DNA from: Streptomyces sp. NBC_00691
GTDB taxonomy: Bacteria > Actinomycetota > Actinomycetes > Streptomycetales > Streptomycetaceae
Reading direction: 5' to 3'
Assembly (NCBI RefSeq): GCF_036226665.1
Contig: NZ_CP109007.1
Span: 5,890,001 to 5,954,000 of the forward strand
Length of the DNA: 64,000 nt
Shown here: positions 47,447 to 55,868 of the stretch, in pieces
How positions within the stretch are numbered: the first letter of the stretch is position 1
How the letters are laid out: each line of letters starts with the position of its first letter
Program-made: the position numbers and the translations under genes
Notes under the pieces: generated by a model
The model's database searches: none
Seen by the model: only the letters and a program-made list of their open reading frames with translations
Told to the model about the DNA's origin: nothing

Positions 47447-48160
47447 ATGCGACTGCTGCTCGTCGAGGACGACGATCATGTCGCCGCCGCCCTCTCCGCG
47501 ATCCTCGCCAAGCACGGCTTCACGGTGACCCACGCCCGCAACGGCGAGGAGGCGCTGCAGGCCGTACTGCCCACGGCTCAGGGCGAGCGCCCCTCGTACG
47601 GGGTGATCCTGCTCGACCTCGGTCTGCCCGACCAGGACGGCTATCAGGTCTGCGGCCGCATCCGGAAGCTCACCGCCACCCCGGTGATCATGGTGACCGC
47701 GCGCGGCGACGTGCGCTCCCGGATCCATGGGCTCAACCTCGGCGCCGACGACTACGTCGTCAAGCCCTACGACCCCGGCGAGCTCCTCGCCCGGATCCAC
47801 GCGGTCAGCCGGCGCAACGCGGGCGCGGAGGAGACGGCGGGCGCCGGGGCGGCCGCCGACGGAACCCAGCTGAGGCTCGGCTCCGTCACCATCGAGCTGC
47901 CCACCCGCCGGGTCAGCGTCGAGGGTGAGAGCGTGCCCCTCACCCGCAAGGAGTTCGACCTGCTCGCCCTCCTCGCGCAGCGCCCCGGAGTCGTCTTCCG
48001 CCGGGAACAGATCATCAGCGAGGTCTGGCGCACCAGTTGGGAGGGGACCGGTCGCACCCTGGAGGTGCACGTCGCCTCGCTGCGCTCCAAGCTCCGGATG
48101 CCCGCCCTGATCGAGACCGTGCGGGGCGTCGGCTACCGCCTGGTCGCCCCTGCCGCGTAA
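47447..48160 (+). CDS. gluR: OmpR-family response regulator GluR
   Basis: 237 residues. ATG 47447 has GGAGGAG 6 nt upstream. Receiver with Asp57 in VILLDLGLPDQDG, Lys in VVKPYDPGE, then a winged-helix domain (about 135-235, LTRKEFDLLALLAQRPG and TLEVHVASLRSKLR). It is divergent from gluABCD and is followed by a kinase gene 18 bp later. The arrangement matches the S. coelicolor GluR-GluK pair, which senses glutamate and activates gluABCD. Confidence 0.92.
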   Translation: MRLLLVEDDDHVAAALSAILAKHGFTVTHARNGEEALQAVLPTAQGERPSYGVILLDLGLPDQDGYQVCGRIRKLTATPVIMVTARGDVRSRIHGLNLGADDYVVKPYDPGELLARIHAVSRRNAGAEETAGAGAAADGTQLRLGSVTIELPTRRVSVEGESVPLTRKEFDLLALLAQRPGVVFRREQIISEVWRTSWEGTGRTLEVHVASLRSKLRMPALIETVRGVGYRLVAPAA

Positions 48161-48178
48161 CCGCCGGACGGCCCCTTC

Positions 48179-49612
48179 GTGCGCACCCGCCTCCTTCCGC
48201 TGCTCATCGTGCTGATGGCCGGCGTCCTGCTCGCCCTCGGCTTCCCGCTCGCCGCCAGCCTCGCCGCCTCCGAGCAGCAGCGCGTCGTCGTCGACCGGCT
48301 CGACGACGCGGCGCGGTTCGCCGCGCTCGCCCAGTTCGTCAGCCCGACCAGCCCCGGCACCGACGAGCGCAGCACCACGCTCGGCGGTGAACTCGCCAGC
48401 TACCACGACGTGTACGACATCCGTGCCGGGATCTTCTACCGCGACAACCAGTCCATGGCCGCCGCCCCCGAGGACTGGGTGGTCCCCTACGAAGGGGAGG
48501 GCCGCCGCGCCTTCAACGAGTCGCTGCTCGGCCGCCGCAGCCACGACCCGCCCCAGGTGTGGCCCTGGCAGGCCGACGCCCGGCTGATCATCGCCTCACC
48601 GGTCGTCCGCGACGGCGACGTCGTCGCGGTCGTCGTGACCGACTCGCCGACCGGGCAGCTCCGTATGCGCATCCTGCGCGGCTGGTTGCTGATCTTCGCT
48701 GGCGAGTCCCTGGCCATGCTGGTCGCCGTCGGCGCCGCCTTCCGGCTCACCGGCTGGGTCCTGCGGCCCGTCCGCGTCCTCGACTCCGTCACCCACGACA
48801 TCGCCACCGGCCGGATGAACTCCCGGGTCGCCGCGACCGGCGGACCGCCCGAACTCCGGCGCCTCGCGCTCTCGTTCAATGAGATGGCCGACAACGTCGA
48901 GGAGGCGCTCGAACAGCAGCGGGCATTCGTCGCCGACGCCTCCCACCAGCTGCGCAACCCGCTGGCGGCGCTGCTCCTGCGGATCGAGCTGCTCGCCATG
49001 GAGCTCCCTGAGGGGAACGAGGAGATCGCCTCCGTACGGACCGAGGGCAAGCGCCTCTCGCAGGTCCTCGACGACCTCCTCGACCTGGCGCTCGCCGAGC
49101 ACGCGGCGGCTGAGCTGCGGCTCACCGACGTGGGAGCGCTCACCGCCGAGCGGGTCGCTTCCTGGCGGCCGGTCGCCGACGACAAGGGCGTCGTGCTCAC
49201 CGGGGAGTGCGGGGCCGTCACGGCCTGGGCGGACCCGGTGGCGCTCTCCAGCGCACTGGACGCGGTGATCGACAACGCGTTGAAGTTCACCCCGGCCGGG
49301 GAAGAGGTCACCGTCACGGCCAAGGCCCTGCCCGGCGGGGACAGCGTCGCCGTCGTCGTGGCCGACCACGGGCCCGGTCTCACGGACGAGGAACTGGGCC
49401 GGGTCGGCGACCGCTTCTGGCGTGCGGGGCGGCACCAGAACATCAAGGGATCGGGCCTCGGACTCTCGATCACCCGCGTCCTTCTCACGGCGGGCGGCGG
49501 CGGCATCGCCTTCTCGCCGAACGAGCCCCACGGGCTGCGGGTGACGGTCACCGTGCCCCGTAACGCTCCGGTGGCGCAGCCGGGGGAGCGGTGGAAGCCG
49601 GGGGATCGGTAG
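48179..49612 (+). CDS. gluK: Sensor histidine kinase GluK
   Basis: 477 residues from GTG 48179. Membrane helices at about 4-28 and 166-190 bracket an extracytoplasmic sensor of about 135 residues. A HAMP region (about 191-245), HisKA with His256 in DASHQLRNPLA and an HATPase domain (VVADHGPGLT, GSGLGLSITRV) follow. It is expected to sense extracellular glutamate and phosphorylate GluR. The C-terminal 20 residues are Pro/Gly-rich. The next gene is a convergent TAXI binding protein. Confidence 0.92.
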   Translation: MRTRLLPLLIVLMAGVLLALGFPLAASLAASEQQRVVVDRLDDAARFAALAQFVSPTSPGTDERSTTLGGELASYHDVYDIRAGIFYRDNQSMAAAPEDWVVPYEGEGRRAFNESLLGRRSHDPPQVWPWQADARLIIASPVVRDGDVVAVVVTDSPTGQLRMRILRGWLLIFAGESLAMLVAVGAAFRLTGWVLRPVRVLDSVTHDIATGRMNSRVAATGGPPELRRLALSFNEMADNVEEALEQQRAFVADASHQLRNPLAALLLRIELLAMELPEGNEEIASVRTEGKRLSQVLDDLLDLALAEHAAAELRLTDVGALTAERVASWRPVADDKGVVLTGECGAVTAWADPVALSSALDAVIDNALKFTPAGEEVTVTAKALPGGDSVAVVVADHGPGLTDEELGRVGDRFWRAGRHQNIKGSGLGLSITRVLLTAGGGGIAFSPNEPHGLRVTVTVPRNAPVAQPGERWKPGDR

Positions 49613-49712
49613 ACGCCGGAGGACCGGCAGGGCGGCAGGACCGTGCGCCGGCGTCGGGTGCTGCGGTGGGACGGTCTCGGGCGCTGTGCCGGGGGCCGGG
49701 CCTACGAGAGGC

Positions 49713-50711
49713 TCAGGGCTTCACCGAGCGGTAGTAGCGGCGGGCCCCGTCGTGGAGCGTCAGGGGCTCCGTGTAGACGGCGGTCCGCAGGTCCACCAGC
49801 TGGGCCGGGTGGACCTGGCGGCCGATCCGGTCGCGGCTCCCGATCACCGTCCGCGTGAAGCCCTCGACCAGGTCGTCGTCGGCCTCCTCGGTCGTGACCA
49901 GCAGGTTCGCCACCGCGAGGGTCTCTATGGGACGGCCGTCCTGCGCCTTGGAGTACGCGTCGGCCGGGATCACCGCGGACCGGTAGTGGCGGGTCGAGCC
50001 GCCGACGTCGTGGAGCCGCTCGACCAGGGCCTTGTCCAGCGGCAGCAGCCGGACCTGGAAGCGCTCGGACAGCGTCTGCACCGCCAGGGTGGGCAGGCCG
50101 CCCGACCAGAAGAAGGCGTCGAGCTCGCCCCGCTCAAGGAGGCCGGGCATGGTGTCGATGCCCGCCGGGACCGGCACGATGTCCCGGTCCGGGGTGAGGC
50201 CCGCCGCCGCGAGGACCCGGTCGGCGATCAGCCGTACGCCCGACCTGTCCTGGCCGACGCCGACCCGGAGGCCGCGCAGGTCCTGCACCTTCTGCAGCGC
50301 CGAGCCCTTGCGGACCAGGATCTGCACGTAGTCGTCGTAGAGCCGGGCGCAGCCGCGCAGCCGCTCCCAGCCGGGCCTGCGCTCCCGCTGGTACTGGGCG
50401 ACCGCGTCCGCCGTCGCGACGGTGAAGTCGGCCTCGCCGGTGGCCACCCGCTGCACGTTCTGCTGGGAGCCCTCGCTCTCCTTCAGCGTTATCGACACCT
50501 CGGGCAGGTCCTGTGCGAGGTCCTGCCTGAGGAGGTCCCCGTACCGCTGGTAGACGCCGGTGGAGACTCCCGTGCTGAAGGTGACGGAGCCCGTGGGAGC
50601 GGGGGAACCGAAAGGCATCAGCCACCACGCCAGCACCCCGCACACCGCGAGCAGCGCGGCCGCGCCGGCCAGGACACGGCGGCGGGCGGCACGGGAGAGG
50701 GAGGCGAACAT
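49713..50711 (-). CDS. TAXI-family TRAP-type solute-binding protein, membrane-anchored
   Basis: 332 residues from ATG 50711. An N-terminal helix (about 12-32, uncleaved anchor or signal) precedes a TAXI domain (GSVTFSTGVSTGVYQRYGDLLRQDL and LRGLRVGVGQDRSGVRLIADRVL). TAXI proteins bind small carboxylates such as glutamate or 2-oxoglutarate. No TRAP membrane subunits (DctQM) are present in the window. Its position beside GluR-GluK suggests a sensing or capture role linked to glutamate, but this is inferred. The frame upstream of the ATG is made of the neighbouring tandem repeat. Confidence 0.88.
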   Translation of the reverse strand: MFASLSRAARRRVLAGAAALLAVCGVLAWWLMPFGSPAPTGSVTFSTGVSTGVYQRYGDLLRQDLAQDLPEVSITLKESEGSQQNVQRVATGEADFTVATADAVAQYQRERRPGWERLRGCARLYDDYVQILVRKGSALQKVQDLRGLRVGVGQDRSGVRLIADRVLAAAGLTPDRDIVPVPAGIDTMPGLLERGELDAFFWSGGLPTLAVQTLSERFQVRLLPLDKALVERLHDVGGSTRHYRSAVIPADAYSKAQDGRPIETLAVANLLVTTEEADDDLVEGFTRTVIGSRDRIGRQVHPAQLVDLRTAVYTEPLTLHDGARRYYRSVKP

Positions 50712-50800
50712 GCACGCGATCCTGCCAGGCCGCGGGCGTGTCTGGCCAGGTTCGATCGGGTGAGGGGACGGAGGTCCGGGTCGGAGCCGCAATTCTTCGG

Positions 50801-50963
50801 CGCGGCCCGCACGGCGCCCCGACGCGGCCCCCGCACGGCGCCCCGACGCGGCCCGCACGGCGCCCCGACGCGGCCCGCACGGCGCCCCGGCGCGGCCCGC
50901 ACGGCGCCCCGGCGCGGCCCGCACGGCGCCCCGGCGCGGCCCGCACGGCGCCCCCGCGCGGAC
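50801..50963. repeat. 22-bp tandem repeat array, about seven copies
   Basis: CGCAC marks in successive units occur at 50808, 50832, 50854, 50876, 50898, 50920 and 50942. The step is 22 bp except the first, which is 24. The core of each unit is GCGGCCCGCACGGCGCC. Copies are nearly identical, so the array is likely to vary in number between strains. It lies between the TAXI gene start and the end of the first RCC1 gene. It is non-coding because 22 is not divisible by three. Confidence 0.93.
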
Positions 50964-50992
50964 CTGGCGAGAGGTCCGCGCGGCCGTGCCGG

Positions 50993-52174
50993 TCAGTAGG
51001 CGAAGGCGGACTTCCCCGTCATGGTCGTGGCGACGTGAGTGATGCCACTGCCGGGCGGCAGCGCCACCGTGGTGCCGGGCGGGTTGGTGGTCGTGCCGTC
51101 GCCGAGCTGGGCCGCCGCGTTGGCGCCCCAGCCGATCACGGAGCCGTCGTCCAGCGCGGCCACGGTGAAGTCGGCGCCGCCCGCGATGCTCTGGACGCCC
51201 TGGAGCGAGTCCAGGACGACCGGTGTGGTGCGGTTGGCGTTCGTGCCGTCGCCGAGCTGCCGGTCGGTGTTCTTGCCCCAGCCGGCCAGGCTTCCGTCGT
51301 CGAGGACGGCGAAGCCGGAGGCGGAGGTGGCGAAGATCCTGGCCACGGCGTCGAGGTAGGCGACGTCCACCGGCTTGTTGCTGTCGGTGGTGGAGTCGTT
51401 GCCGAGCTGGCCCTCGGCGCCCTTGCCCCAGGCCTTGACGACGCCGTCGGCGGTGAGGGCGAGGACGTGGTCGCAGCCCACGGCGACCGACTCGACGTCG
51501 ACGAGGTCGGGGACCTTCTGCGGGGTCTCACGGGTCGTGTTGTTGCCGGTGCCCAGGCGCCCGTTGTCGCCCTTGCCCCAGGTCCAGACCGTGCCGTCCT
51601 GCCGGAGCGCCACGCTGAAGTCGCAGCCCGCGCCGACGTCCTTGACCTTGTCCAGGCTCTGCACGGCGATCGGGACCTTGTACGGGTTGGTGGTGTCCTG
51701 GCCGGTGCCGAGCTGCTTGGAGGCGTTGCTGCCCCAGGCGAGGACCCGGCCGCCCTTCACGGCGAGGGCGTGGTTGAGGCCCGCGGAGACCTCGCTCACG
51801 CCGGAGAGTCCGGCGACGGTCGCGGGGAAGGACTGGGCGACGAGGGTGCCGTTGCCGAGCTGGCCGGTGGCGTTGTTGCCCCAGCTCTTCACGGTGCCGT
51901 CCTTGAGGAGGGCGACGGCGAAGCCGTTGGCTGCCGCTGCGGCGCCGCCGCCGCCTCCGGAGAGCTCGCGGACGTCGTCGCGGGTGACGCCGGTGACGGC
52001 GGCGGGGGTCTGCTGGGGGATGACGCTGCCGTTGCCCAGCTGCCCCTGGGCGTTCTCGCCCCAGGCTCGGACCCAGGGGTCGGTGCCGGCGGCGTGGGCG
52101 GTGAGGCAGGGGGCGGTGAGGGTGGCGGCCGCCGCGAGGACGGCCAGAAGTGCGGTGCGGGGGGAGGGGGACAT
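50993..52174 (-). CDS. Secreted RCC1-type beta-propeller protein A
   Basis: 393 residues. Sec signal (about 1-29, cleaved near AHA-AGT) then seven RCC1-type blades, each with WGxNxxGQLGNG or AGxxHxLAL cores. It ends KSAFAY. RCC1 folds bind proteins or ligands with the propeller face; a Streptomyces example is the secreted beta-lactamase inhibitor BLIP-II, which also has seven RCC1-like blades, although these sequences are longer per blade. The binding target is unknown. It is the most downstream of three tandem paralogues on the same strand. Confidence 0.9.
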   Translation of the reverse strand: MSPSPRTALLAVLAAAATLTAPCLTAHAAGTDPWVRAWGENAQGQLGNGSVIPQQTPAAVTGVTRDDVRELSGGGGGAAAAANGFAVALLKDGTVKSWGNNATGQLGNGTLVAQSFPATVAGLSGVSEVSAGLNHALAVKGGRVLAWGSNASKQLGTGQDTTNPYKVPIAVQSLDKVKDVGAGCDFSVALRQDGTVWTWGKGDNGRLGTGNNTTRETPQKVPDLVDVESVAVGCDHVLALTADGVVKAWGKGAEGQLGNDSTTDSNKPVDVAYLDAVARIFATSASGFAVLDDGSLAGWGKNTDRQLGDGTNANRTTPVVLDSLQGVQSIAGGADFTVAALDDGSVIGWGANAAAQLGDGTTTNPPGTTVALPPGSGITHVATTMTGKSAFAY

Positions 52175-52192
52175 CTCTGGGACCTTTCGGGG

Positions 52193-53365
52193 TCAGTACG
52201 CGTAGCTGGACCGGGAGACGGTGGAGGTCGCCACGCGGGTCGCACCGCTGCCCGGAGGCAGGGCGGTGACCGGGGAGAGGGAGTTCGTGGTGGTGCCGTC
52301 GCCGAGCTGGCCCATGGTGTTCTCGCCCCAGGCGAGGACCGAGCCGTCGGCGAGGACGGCGAGGGTGTGGTTGTAGCCGCCGGCGAGGGCGGTGACGTCG
52401 GTGAGTCCGGGGACGGGTACCGGGGTGGTCCGCGAGACCGTGGAGCCGTCGCCGAGGTGCCCGGCACCGTTCCAGCCCCAGGCGCGCACCTGGCCGTCGT
52501 CGAGGACGGCGAAGGAGTGGTAACCCGCCGCGAAGATCCGCGCGACGTCGGTCAGGTGCTTGACGTCGACGGGTGCCGAGCCGTGTTCGGTGCTGTCGTT
52601 GCCCAGTTGCCCGTTGGAGTTGTATCCCCAGGCCTTGACGGTGCCGTCCGCCGTACGGGCGAGCGTGTGGTTGCAGCCGGCGGACACCTCCACGACGTCC
52701 GTGAGGTCGGGCACCCGCCGGGGAGTGTTGCGGTCGGTGGTGGAACCGAGGCCGAGCTGGCCGAACTGGTTGCGGCCCCAGGTCCAGACGGTGCCGTCCT
52801 CGCGGAGGGCGACCGCGTGGTAGCAGCCGAACGAGATGTCCTCGACCTTGTTCAGGCTCTGGACCGCGGCCGGACGGGGGGAGGCCTGGGTCGTGCCGTT
52901 GCCGAGCTGGCCATAGGCGTTGTCTCCCCAGGCGAGGACGCGTCCGCCGCGAACGGCGGAGGCGGAGTTCACCCCGGCGGAGATCTTCGAGACGCCGGAG
53001 AGACCGGTGACGGCGGCGGGGAAGGGGCGGCCGACGGTGGTGCCGTCGCCGAGCTGTCCGCTTCCGTTGCCGCCCCAGGACTCGACCGTGCCGTCGTCGA
53101 GCAGGGCGATGGCGAAGGCGCTCGTGTCGTTGCCGCCGCCGGCCGAGAGCTGCCGTACATCGGCGCGGGCCAGGCCCTGGACCCCGGACGGCGTCGGCTG
53201 GGCGGCCAGCGAGCCGTTGCCGAGCTGGCCCGCGCCGTTCCCGCCCCAGGCCCGCACCCAGGGATCACGGGGCTCCGCGGCATCGGCCGGGCCCGTGAGG
53301 GCGAGGAGCACGAGGGCCGGGGCGAGAGCGCGGCGGGCGACGGCGCATGCGTACGCGTACGTCAT
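52193..53365 (-). CDS. Secreted RCC1-type beta-propeller protein B
   Basis: 390 residues from ATG 53365, with GGGGAGGG 7 nt upstream. Signal peptide (about 1-29), then seven RCC1-type blades; the sequence starts DPWVRAWGGNGAGQLGNG, nearly the same as in protein A. It ends RSSYAY. The first codons (MTYAYACAV) repeat the DNA that ends gene C, 35 bp away, which points to the junction of a gene duplication. It is 18 bp from gene A. Confidence 0.9.
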   Translation of the reverse strand: MTYAYACAVARRALAPALVLLALTGPADAAEPRDPWVRAWGGNGAGQLGNGSLAAQPTPSGVQGLARADVRQLSAGGGNDTSAFAIALLDDGTVESWGGNGSGQLGDGTTVGRPFPAAVTGLSGVSKISAGVNSASAVRGGRVLAWGDNAYGQLGNGTTQASPRPAAVQSLNKVEDISFGCYHAVALREDGTVWTWGRNQFGQLGLGSTTDRNTPRRVPDLTDVVEVSAGCNHTLARTADGTVKAWGYNSNGQLGNDSTEHGSAPVDVKHLTDVARIFAAGYHSFAVLDDGQVRAWGWNGAGHLGDGSTVSRTTPVPVPGLTDVTALAGGYNHTLAVLADGSVLAWGENTMGQLGDGTTTNSLSPVTALPPGSGATRVATSTVSRSSYAY

Positions 53366-53382
53366 GGGAGTGCCCTCCCCGC

Positions 53383-54609
53383 TCAGTACGCGTACGTCGT
53401 GTTGCCGCCCAGCGAGGCGGCCACGTTCTTGATCGCCGAGCCCTCGTTGAGGATCTTCACCGACTCGTAGCGCGGGACGGTCGTGCCGTTGCCGAGCTGG
53501 CCCTCGCCGTTGTGGCCCCAGGTGAAGACCTCGTCCGCCGTGACCGCGACGCCGTGCCGGGCGCCGGCCGCGAGGTGCTGGACGCCTTCCAGGCGCGGGA
53601 TCTCGACGGGGGCGGTGCGGTTGGTGCGGGAGACGTTGGAGTCGAAGGCCTCGTCGGACTCCAGGAGCTGGCCGTACTGGTTGTTGCCCCAGCCCCAGAC
53701 GTGGCTGTCGCTCGTCTTGACGTAGTTGTGGAACGCGCCCGCCTCGATGTCGGAGACGCCCTCGATCCAGTCGACGTCGACGGGGACGGTGGAGGACTTG
53801 GTGGAGGAGTCGCCGAGCTGGCCGTAGAGGTTGTAGCCCCAGGACTTGACCGTGTCGTCGGCGGTCAGCGCGAGGGCGTGGTAGCAGCCCGCGTCGATCT
53901 CGACGATGTTCTCCAGGCCCTGTACCTGCCGGGGGACGGAGCTGGTGGCGCGGTTGCCGGTGCCGAGCTGGCCGTGGATGCCGCGGCCCCACGCGTACAC
54001 CTTGCCGTTCTCCAGGAGCGCGAGGCTGAAGTCGCAGCCGGCCGAGATCTGCTTGACCTTGGGCATGCCCTGGACGCGGTCGGGGACCGTACGGCTGTCG
54101 CCGGTGCGGTTGTTGCCGAGCTGGCCGTAGGCGTTGTCGCCCCAGGAGAAGACCTGGCCGCTCGCGTCGAGGGCGAGTCCGTGCTTCCCGCCCGCCGCGA
54201 TGTCCTTGATGTTGGTGAGGCGGGGGACGGTCGTGGGCACGGTCTGGTTGGTGTTGCCGCCGTTGCCGAGCTGGCCGGAGGAGTTGTGGCCCCAGGACTT
54301 GACCGTCTTGTCGGTACGGGCGAGGGCGAACGAGTCGGCGGACGAGGTCCCTCCGGCCGACATCTGGTCCACGTCGCCGCGGAAGAGGCTGGTGACCGAG
54401 GACGGGCTGAGGCTGTCGGACAGGGTGCCGTTGCCGAGCTGGCCGGTGCGGCCCGCGCCCCAGCTCAGCACGGTCGGGTTGCCCTCGTTGGCGGTCGCGG
54501 CCGGGGCGAGGGCGGGTACGGCGGTCAGGGCGGCGGCCGTGAGGACGGCGGCGGCGAGCGGCCGGGCACGCAGTCTCGGGCGAGGGGGTACGGGTCGTGA
54601 ACGGGACAT
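53383..54609 (-). CDS. Secreted RCC1-type beta-propeller protein C
   Basis: 408 residues from ATG 54609, with AAGGAGAG 8 nt upstream; a frame nine codons longer lacks such a signal. Arg-rich signal peptide (about 1-40), then seven RCC1 blades (TVLSWGAGRTGQLGNGTL and so on). It is more diverged than A and B (one insertion around DEAFDSNVSRTN) but ends NTTYAY. It is the first gene of the three-gene operon and diverges from a set of exoprotein genes. Confidence 0.9.
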   Translation of the reverse strand: MSRSRPVPPRPRLRARPLAAAVLTAAALTAVPALAPAATANEGNPTVLSWGAGRTGQLGNGTLSDSLSPSSVTSLFRGDVDQMSAGGTSSADSFALARTDKTVKSWGHNSSGQLGNGGNTNQTVPTTVPRLTNIKDIAAGGKHGLALDASGQVFSWGDNAYGQLGNNRTGDSRTVPDRVQGMPKVKQISAGCDFSLALLENGKVYAWGRGIHGQLGTGNRATSSVPRQVQGLENIVEIDAGCYHALALTADDTVKSWGYNLYGQLGDSSTKSSTVPVDVDWIEGVSDIEAGAFHNYVKTSDSHVWGWGNNQYGQLLESDEAFDSNVSRTNRTAPVEIPRLEGVQHLAAGARHGVAVTADEVFTWGHNGEGQLGNGTTVPRYESVKILNEGSAIKNVAASLGGNTTYAY

Positions 54610-55277
54610 GGCTCTGCTCTCCTTCGATGGGGACACACGGGAGCGCTGAGCCCGGCGGTGCCGTGCGCGTCCGCGGGGGTGGGCGGAGACTCACGGGGGC
54701 CGGGCGCGGGTCATGCGAACACGGCGTGCCGGGCCCTTGGGCATGGGACGCCCACGGCCGGTGCGACGACCGGGACGGGCCGCCGGGCACACGAGAAGAC
54801 TGTCCGAAAATGATCACGGGAGCGAGCCGGAAGAGCCGAAACACCCGTCTGACGGACGTCCGTTCGGGGCGGGGTTCGGGGGGCGCATTCACCCTCGGTG
54901 CGCGCCCCGAGAGGGCTCCCGCGGATGGCTCGGGCGGGCCGCCGAACGGCGGCGTCTGGGGGAGTGAGGGGCCCGGCCGCGCACGGCCCTCGGCCACCTC
55001 GGGTACGCCCCCGATTCCCTGCGAACGGGTGGACCGGCGGCCTCGGGCGGAGCCCCGTGAACTGCCCGCCGGCACCCCGTCCGAGGGGTCCCGAGTGCGC
55101 TCCGCCGAAGTGGTGAGCGGCCCCCGGGGAGCGCGCCGCGCCGTGTGGCCTGCCGGAGTGCCGGGGCCCCGGCGGCTAGCGTCGGGCTGCGCTCGGTGAT
55201 CTTGAGGACAGTCCCCTGTCCGCCCCTGGCATCCCCGGCCGAGCCCACCAATTCACCCCTGTCCCAAGGGAGTTCCC
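54610..55277. other. Divergent intergenic region between the RCC1 operon and the exoprotein operon
   Basis: 668 bp with no supported gene. A 12-bp palindrome ACGGACGTCCGT sits at 54852-54863, close to a lower-GC patch (CCGAAAATGATCACGG at 54806-54821) that could hold the promoters. The many long frames here are GC-driven and lack ribosome-binding sites. It probably contains the promoters for both secreted gene sets. Confidence 0.6.
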
Positions 55278-55763
55278 ATGCCCGAACGGAAGACCTCGGC
55301 ACGCCGTGTGCTGACCGCGGCCGTCCTCGCCGCCGCGCTCGCCCTGCCCCTGGCCCCCACCGCGTACGCCGAGGAGTGCAAGCCCGACGACCAGGCCTGC
55401 CTGGACAAGGAGGCCAACGCCAAGGAGGCCAAGGAGATCGAGGAGCAGCAGAAGAAGAACCAGGAGGCGGCCGACAAGACCGACAAGGAGATCAAGGCGG
55501 CCGGGGAGAAGCTCAAGGAGTGCCCGCCCGGCTCGTCCTCCTGCATGGACAAGCTGACCGGCGGCAAGGGCGCCGCCGAGGAGCAGGGCCTCAAGGACAT
55601 GAACGAGACCATCGCCTCGAACGAGCCCGAGCCGGCGAACAACGCCGCCCAGGCCGTGACCTCCACCTGCGAGTCCTTCCCCGGCTCGCTGCCGCAGGGC
55701 TCCGCCGACCCGGGACAGTCCCCCTTCCCGGTCGACCAGCTGTGCGGCCTCCTCGGCGACTGA
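55278..55763 (+). CDS. Secreted Cys-rich coiled-coil protein of unknown function
   Basis: 161 residues, with AAGGGAG 6 nt before the ATG. Signal peptide about 1-31 (AYA-EEC). A Lys/Glu/Ala-rich helical segment (about 45-85) is flanked by cysteine pairs (CKPDDQAC and CPPGSSSC), and two further cysteines lie near the end (STCESFPG, QLCGLLGD). Six cysteines suggest three disulfides in a secreted protein. No family is recognised. It precedes two larger secreted proteins on the same strand; a 105-bp gap of CT-rich sequence separates it from the first. Confidence 0.75.
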   Translation: MPERKTSARRVLTAAVLAAALALPLAPTAYAEECKPDDQACLDKEANAKEAKEIEEQQKKNQEAADKTDKEIKAAGEKLKECPPGSSSCMDKLTGGKGAAEEQGLKDMNETIASNEPEPANNAAQAVTSTCESFPGSLPQGSADPGQSPFPVDQLCGLLGD

Positions 55764-55868
55764 GGCGTTCGCCCTCCCCGCACGTCCCCCGCTCCTCTCT
55801 CCTCTCCCTCCCCGTCTCCCGCTCCTCTCCCTCCCCGTCTCCCCTCCGTCCCGAAGGGATTCCCCGTC

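Noticed and set aside
50801..50963. CRISPR-like array
   Set aside because: Units are contiguous with no unique spacers, and no cas genes are present.
52193..55075. A 960-residue fusion protein with an RCC1 domain
   Set aside because: The first 570 residues are the shifted frame of the third RCC1 gene and the intergenic region; a clear ATG with ribosome-binding site is at 53365.
54597..55302. Genes within the divergent region before the exoproteins
   Set aside because: Frames on both strands lack ribosome-binding sites and recognisable domains.
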